Shown here: positions 61,620 through 64,000 of the stretch, one piece after another | Layout of the letters: each line of letters starts with the position of its first letter | How positions within the stretch are numbered: position 1 is the stretch's first letter | Source of the DNA: JAQVEB01 sp028698105 | GTDB lineage: Bacteria > Bacteroidota > Bacteroidia > Bacteroidales > Dysgonomonadaceae | Reading direction: 5' to 3' | Assembly: GCA_964293155.1 (NCBI GenBank) | Contig: CAXYYA010000004.1 | Span: 42,591 to 106,590 of the forward strand | Length of the DNA: 64,000 nucleotides | Program-made: the position numbers and the translations under genes | The notes under the pieces: generated by a model | Database searches by the model: none | The model's input: the letters and a program-made list of their open reading frames with translations, nothing else | What the model was told of the DNA's origin: nothing

Positions 61620-62677
61620 TGGCAACGATAAATCCCAAATTTGGAAAAAACCTCAAGAAATACGGAGGAGTAAACTTTAACGCGTGCTACAACTGCGGAA
61701 ATTGTACGGCGGTTTGCTCGCTTGCCACGCAGGATGTGTCGTTTCCCCGCGAATTGGTTCGCATGAGCGTAGTGGGTTTAGAAGATGAAATAAAAACATC
61801 GTTAAAGCCTTGGGAATGCTACTATTGCGGCGAATGCAGCACGCATTGTCCGCAGGACGCTAATCCGGGCGAACTGATGATGTCGTTGCGCCGCTGGCTC
61901 ACAGCAAAATACGATTGGACGGGACTTTCGGGATTGTTCTACAAATACCTGCCCGCGTTTCTTACAGCTATGGTACTGGTATTTGCGGGGGTATTGTTTT
62001 TCGCCAATTCGGTAAATTGGGAACTGGAAACGATGCTTCATTACGGACATATGTTCGAAATGCTGGCCATCGCCACTGTTTTCGTGGTGATATTCATGCC
62101 TAATTTGCTGCGGATGTGGTATTTTACCATTGTTAAAACGAAAACGAAAGTGCCGCTCAAGAACTATTTCACGGCATTGAGCGACCTCCTTGTGCACATG
62201 TTTACACAGAAACGCGCCAAAGAGTGCGAAGACAACGATTTCCGGTGGTTGGAACACCTGGTATTGGTAATTGCGTATCTTTCGCTGCTGTTTACCACCG
62301 TGTTCTTGAACTGGTTTGGCACGGAAAATCTGTTTGTGATCATTCTCGGATATTTGGAAAGCGCTTTTATTTTCATCATCACGGTAGATTTTGTGAAAGA
62401 CCGCATGCAAAAGAAAAAAGCATTGTCTAAAAACTCAAAACCATCCGATTGGTTTTTCGTTATCTGGTTGTTGTTGATGGGGCTCACAGCCTTCTGTGTG
62501 AGGCTTTTCATTGACCTGAACATACTGGAAACCAACAAATGGATGTATCTGTTTCATCTGATGGTGCTTGCACAATGGGCGCTTCTTATTGTGCCTTTCG
62601 GCAAATGGACGCACTTTTTGTATCGCTCTTTCGCGATGTACTTTGCAAAACTAAAAACATTGTCAACAACAAAATAG
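61619..62677 (+). CDS. QmoC-like membrane subunit (HdrC plus cytochrome b-type domain)
   Basis: 352 aa. The first 85 residues are HdrC-like with two [4Fe-4S] motifs: Cys 23, 26, 29, 33 (CYNCGNCTAVC) and Cys 67, 70, 73, 77 (CYYCGECSTHC). The remainder has about six TM helices with candidate haem-ligand His (LHYGHMFEM, LVHMF, WLEHLVLV, LFHLMVLAQW), the layout of QmoC, where HdrC and the HdrE/NarI-type cytochrome b are fused. It would link the soluble HdrA-like pair to menaquinone. Last gene of the operon, followed by a strong terminator. No HdrB (CCG-domain) gene is present. Confidence 0.87.
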   Translation: MATINPKFGKNLKKYGGVNFNACYNCGNCTAVCSLATQDVSFPRELVRMSVVGLEDEIKTSLKPWECYYCGECSTHCPQDANPGELMMSLRRWLTAKYDWTGLSGLFYKYLPAFLTAMVLVFAGVLFFANSVNWELETMLHYGHMFEMLAIATVFVVIFMPNLLRMWYFTIVKTKTKVPLKNYFTALSDLLVHMFTQKRAKECEDNDFRWLEHLVLVIAYLSLLFTTVFLNWFGTENLFVIILGYLESAFIFIITVDFVKDRMQKKKALSKNSKPSDWFFVIWLLLMGLTAFCVRLFIDLNILETNKWMYLFHLMVLAQWALLIVPFGKWTHFLYRSFAMYFAKLKTLSTTK

Positions 62678-62720
62678 AGTAGTGTTAATTTAGTGAATGA
62701 TCGGTTGTTTTTAACCGAAA

Positions 62721-62754
62721 AAAAGGGAATCTTGTGATAAGATTCCCTTTTTGT
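62721..62754 (+). terminator. Operon terminator
   Basis: AAAAGGGAATCTT (62721-62733), loop GTGAT, AAGATTCCCTTTTT: 12-bp stem with T-run, right after the QmoC-like gene. A smaller hairpin CGGTT-GTTTTT-AACCG precedes it at 62702-62717. Confidence 0.9.
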
Positions 62755-62848
62755 TGTTAGGATAAAATATTTTTTTTATCAATTAATTTATTATTTTTGT
62801 AAGCTCGAATTTTAAAATCTAAAGACACAAGATAATTCTTTCCTTAAA

Positions 62849-63412
62849 ATGATTTTGACTATATCTGCGGGTTGGACACTCTTCATCGTAATTCTTCTGA
62901 TAATCATGTTCTTTTTTGCTGAAAAATGGTTTCAGCACCGGATTATTTCAAAAAAAGATGATCCTTTCATAAAAGTTAAGATTGAGAACTATTACCGGAT
63001 GAAAATGGAATACCGAAAAAAAATCTACGAAACAACGGCTCAAAACGAAAAGGAACTGGATAAAGCCCATCCGGCCGATTATGCAAATGAATTTTTTATC
63101 GAAGGTGTTTATACCCTTAATGATGAAGCCATTAGAAAAGTAGAGGAGCTTCATTTCGGCGATGAGATTCGGTTACAATATTTTCCCGACGATACGTTTA
63201 ACAAAAAAACCATCCGTGTTTTTTCGAATGCCGTGCATATTGGTTACGTTAATGAATATCAGGCAGATAAAATATTACCCTACCTGAACGAGTGCGATTA
63301 CGTGGCCTTTATTTTAATTGTGCATGAAAAATACAATTACAGCCACGCGGATAAACTCACGGCGAAAGGAAAAGTCTATTTTTCGCGAAAGAAACCCGAG
63401 GTACTGAATTAA
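62849..63412 (+). CDS. Single-TM protein with HIRAN-like domain
   Basis: 187 aa. One N-terminal TM helix (residues 8-25, LFIVILLIIMFFFAE), a charged helical linker (residues 40-75), and a C-terminal domain resembling HIRAN: FFIEGVYTLNDEAIRKV, HFGDEIRLQYFPDD, AVHIGYVNEYQADKILPYL. HIRAN domains bind DNA 3' ends or damaged DNA in helicases; a membrane-tethered stand-alone copy is unusual, so this is tentative. -7-like TATTTTTG lies at 62792-62799. Not co-operonic with the Hdr genes because a terminator separates them. Confidence 0.65.
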   Translation: MILTISAGWTLFIVILLIIMFFFAEKWFQHRIISKKDDPFIKVKIENYYRMKMEYRKKIYETTAQNEKELDKAHPADYANEFFIEGVYTLNDEAIRKVEELHFGDEIRLQYFPDDTFNKKTIRVFSNAVHIGYVNEYQADKILPYLNECDYVAFILIVHEKYNYSHADKLTAKGKVYFSRKKPEVLN

Positions 63413-63418
63413 TCTAAT

Positions 63419-63735
63419 ATGATTATCCGCAATTATTCCTAAACGGGCTGCAAGCCCGACTTAATTCAGCCCAACGCACCGCGTTGGGTAAAAAGATGAA
63501 TCATCAATTGGAGGGCTGTAAGCCCAGTTTAAATTGCTAAACTGCCCTTTCAGGGCGAAATCGTGGGCTGTAACTGCCCCAACCCAACGCGCCGCTTCGA
63601 ATTCTTTTTTCCTATTTCTCTCTCCCATTGGAGAGAGTACCCGAAGGGGAGAGAGGTTGCATTGGGCTGAAATAAATTGCCACCCTGCCTGCGGCAGGCA
63701 GGTTCGTGGCGTTAGGAAGTATTGCGGATAATCAT
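63419..63735. mobile_element. MITE-like element with 24-bp terminal inverted repeats
   Basis: The 454-bp gap 63413-63866 has no gene. Ends 63419-63442 and 63712-63735 pair with 22 of 24 matches (core GATTATCCGCAAT / ATTGCGGATAATC). Inside are several small palindromes (GGGCTGCAAGCCC, CCCAACGCACCGCGTTGGG, CCTGCCTGCGGCAGGCAGG). Open frames inside are shadows of this repeat. Related GCCTGCGGCAGGCAGG recurs outside, at about 63842-63857. No target duplication is obvious. Confidence 0.65.
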
Positions 63736-63866
63736 TTAAATTAATAAGAATAAAAGATTATTTTGTCAAAAAAATATTGGTTTTCAGTGAAGCCCATCGC
63801 GCGAAGCGCCTGTCCGCCGCAGGCGCTGGCGCACAAACCAGCCTGCGGCAGGCAGGGTGCCATTAT

Positions 63867-64000
63867 CTATTTCACTTCCACCTCAATCCACTTCGACCTG
63901 TCCGGCGGGGCAGGAGCGGTAATCGGTTTTCGCGGATTGCGTTTAAGTTCGTCCAGTAACACTTCCACCGCCTTTTTGATGCCGGGGTCATTGCCTTTGG
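63867..64000 (-). CDS. C-terminus of an unidentified protein (truncated by window edge)
   Basis: Minus-strand frame open from the right edge to TAG at 63867-63869, giving 44 residues. Readable parts are GNDPGIKKAVEVLLDELKRN and, further on, PPDRSKWIEVEVK at the very end. A helix followed by a Pro-rich linker and a short strand. I do not recognise the family. Codon use is like its neighbours. Confidence 0.55.
   Translation of the reverse strand, partial: KGNDPGIKKAVEVLLDELKRNPRKPITAPAPPDRSKWIEVEVK

Noticed and set aside
56701..62677. Complete dissimilatory sulfate reduction locus
   Set aside because: No sat, aprAB or dsrAB genes are in the window; only Qmo/Hdr-like and carrier genes are present.
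63534..63959. Open frames at 63534-63731 and 63777-63959
   Set aside because: They are made of palindromic repeat sequence and overlap the 3' end of a real gene on the other strand.

Overview
The window looks like a stretch of chromosome from an anaerobic Bacteroidota (order Bacteroidales, Dysgonomonas/Proteiniphilum/Porphyromonas-like). The evidence is: a type IX secretion protein of the PorT kind, DUF3256 and DUF5686 proteins, a GlnRS of the Bacteroidales type, promoters of the form TTTG-N19-TAnnTTTG, starts without strong Shine-Dalgarno sequences, many lipoproteins with a Cys lipobox, and GH29/GH20/GH16 glycosidases. No rRNA, no intact transposase and no CRISPR array were seen; there is one tRNA (Arg, anticodon CCG).

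Layout. 1-5.3 kb: a tripartite RND efflux operon (TolC, membrane fusion protein, RND pump). 5.6-9.7 kb: a PepSY-like lipoprotein, a serine hydrolase and an OmpR-type two-component pair. 9.8-13.4 kb: a twice-frameshifted GH16 lipoprotein, tRNA-Arg, a DUF3256 protein, a GH29 alpha-L-fucosidase and a small Ala-rich lipoprotein. 13.5-21.1 kb: housekeeping genes (acyl-CoA synthetase, MtaB, lipid A-type acyltransferase, GT2 glycosyltransferase, PorT, a 2[4Fe-4S] ferredoxin, GAPDH). 21.3-25.4 kb: a MITE-like element, a bile-acid:sodium-symporter family transporter, a GC-rich YiaK-type dehydrogenase and a Tat-signal aldo/keto reductase.

25.4-28.8 kb is an accessory island: a 41-bp tandem repeat, three AT-rich unknown genes on one strand lying between three long imperfect palindromes, and an internally deleted tyrosine-recombinase remnant. 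It resembles a decayed integron-like cassette array. 29.0-36.5 kb: EttA, a short DUF5686 protein, a small lipoprotein, a FUSC-family membrane protein and TsaD. 36.6-38.4 kb: a KilA-N fragment and a MntA/HepT toxin-antitoxin pair sandwiched between two near-identical copies of a RidA-like gene. 38.5-56.4 kb: GlnRS, a TPR protein, DedA, a DUF5009-type membrane protein, a frameshifted GH20, a XRE-cupin regulator with an acyl-CoA ligase broken by an amber codon, TrxB and an unusual thioredoxin, two Crp/Fnr regulators, LysM/BON, dodecin, an MBL hydrolase, an M28 peptidase, DUF892 and an L,D-transpeptidase-like protein.

56.7-62.7 kb holds the most interesting operon: DsrE-like and TusA sulfur carriers, an MvhD-like subunit, two HdrA-like flavoproteins, a small winged-helix protein and a QmoC-like (HdrC plus membrane cytochrome) subunit. 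It is headed by a perfect CRP-like operator and a divergent regulator that joins FNR-like cysteines to a CRP-like recognition helix. My inference is that it links sulfane-sulfur or thiol redox chemistry to the quinone pool. The window ends in a MITE-like element and the 3' end of an unidentified gene.

Several genes are broken by single-base losses next to short homopolymers (GH16 twice, GH20 once) and one by an in-frame TAG. These may be real decay or sequencing error, and the sequence alone cannot decide.
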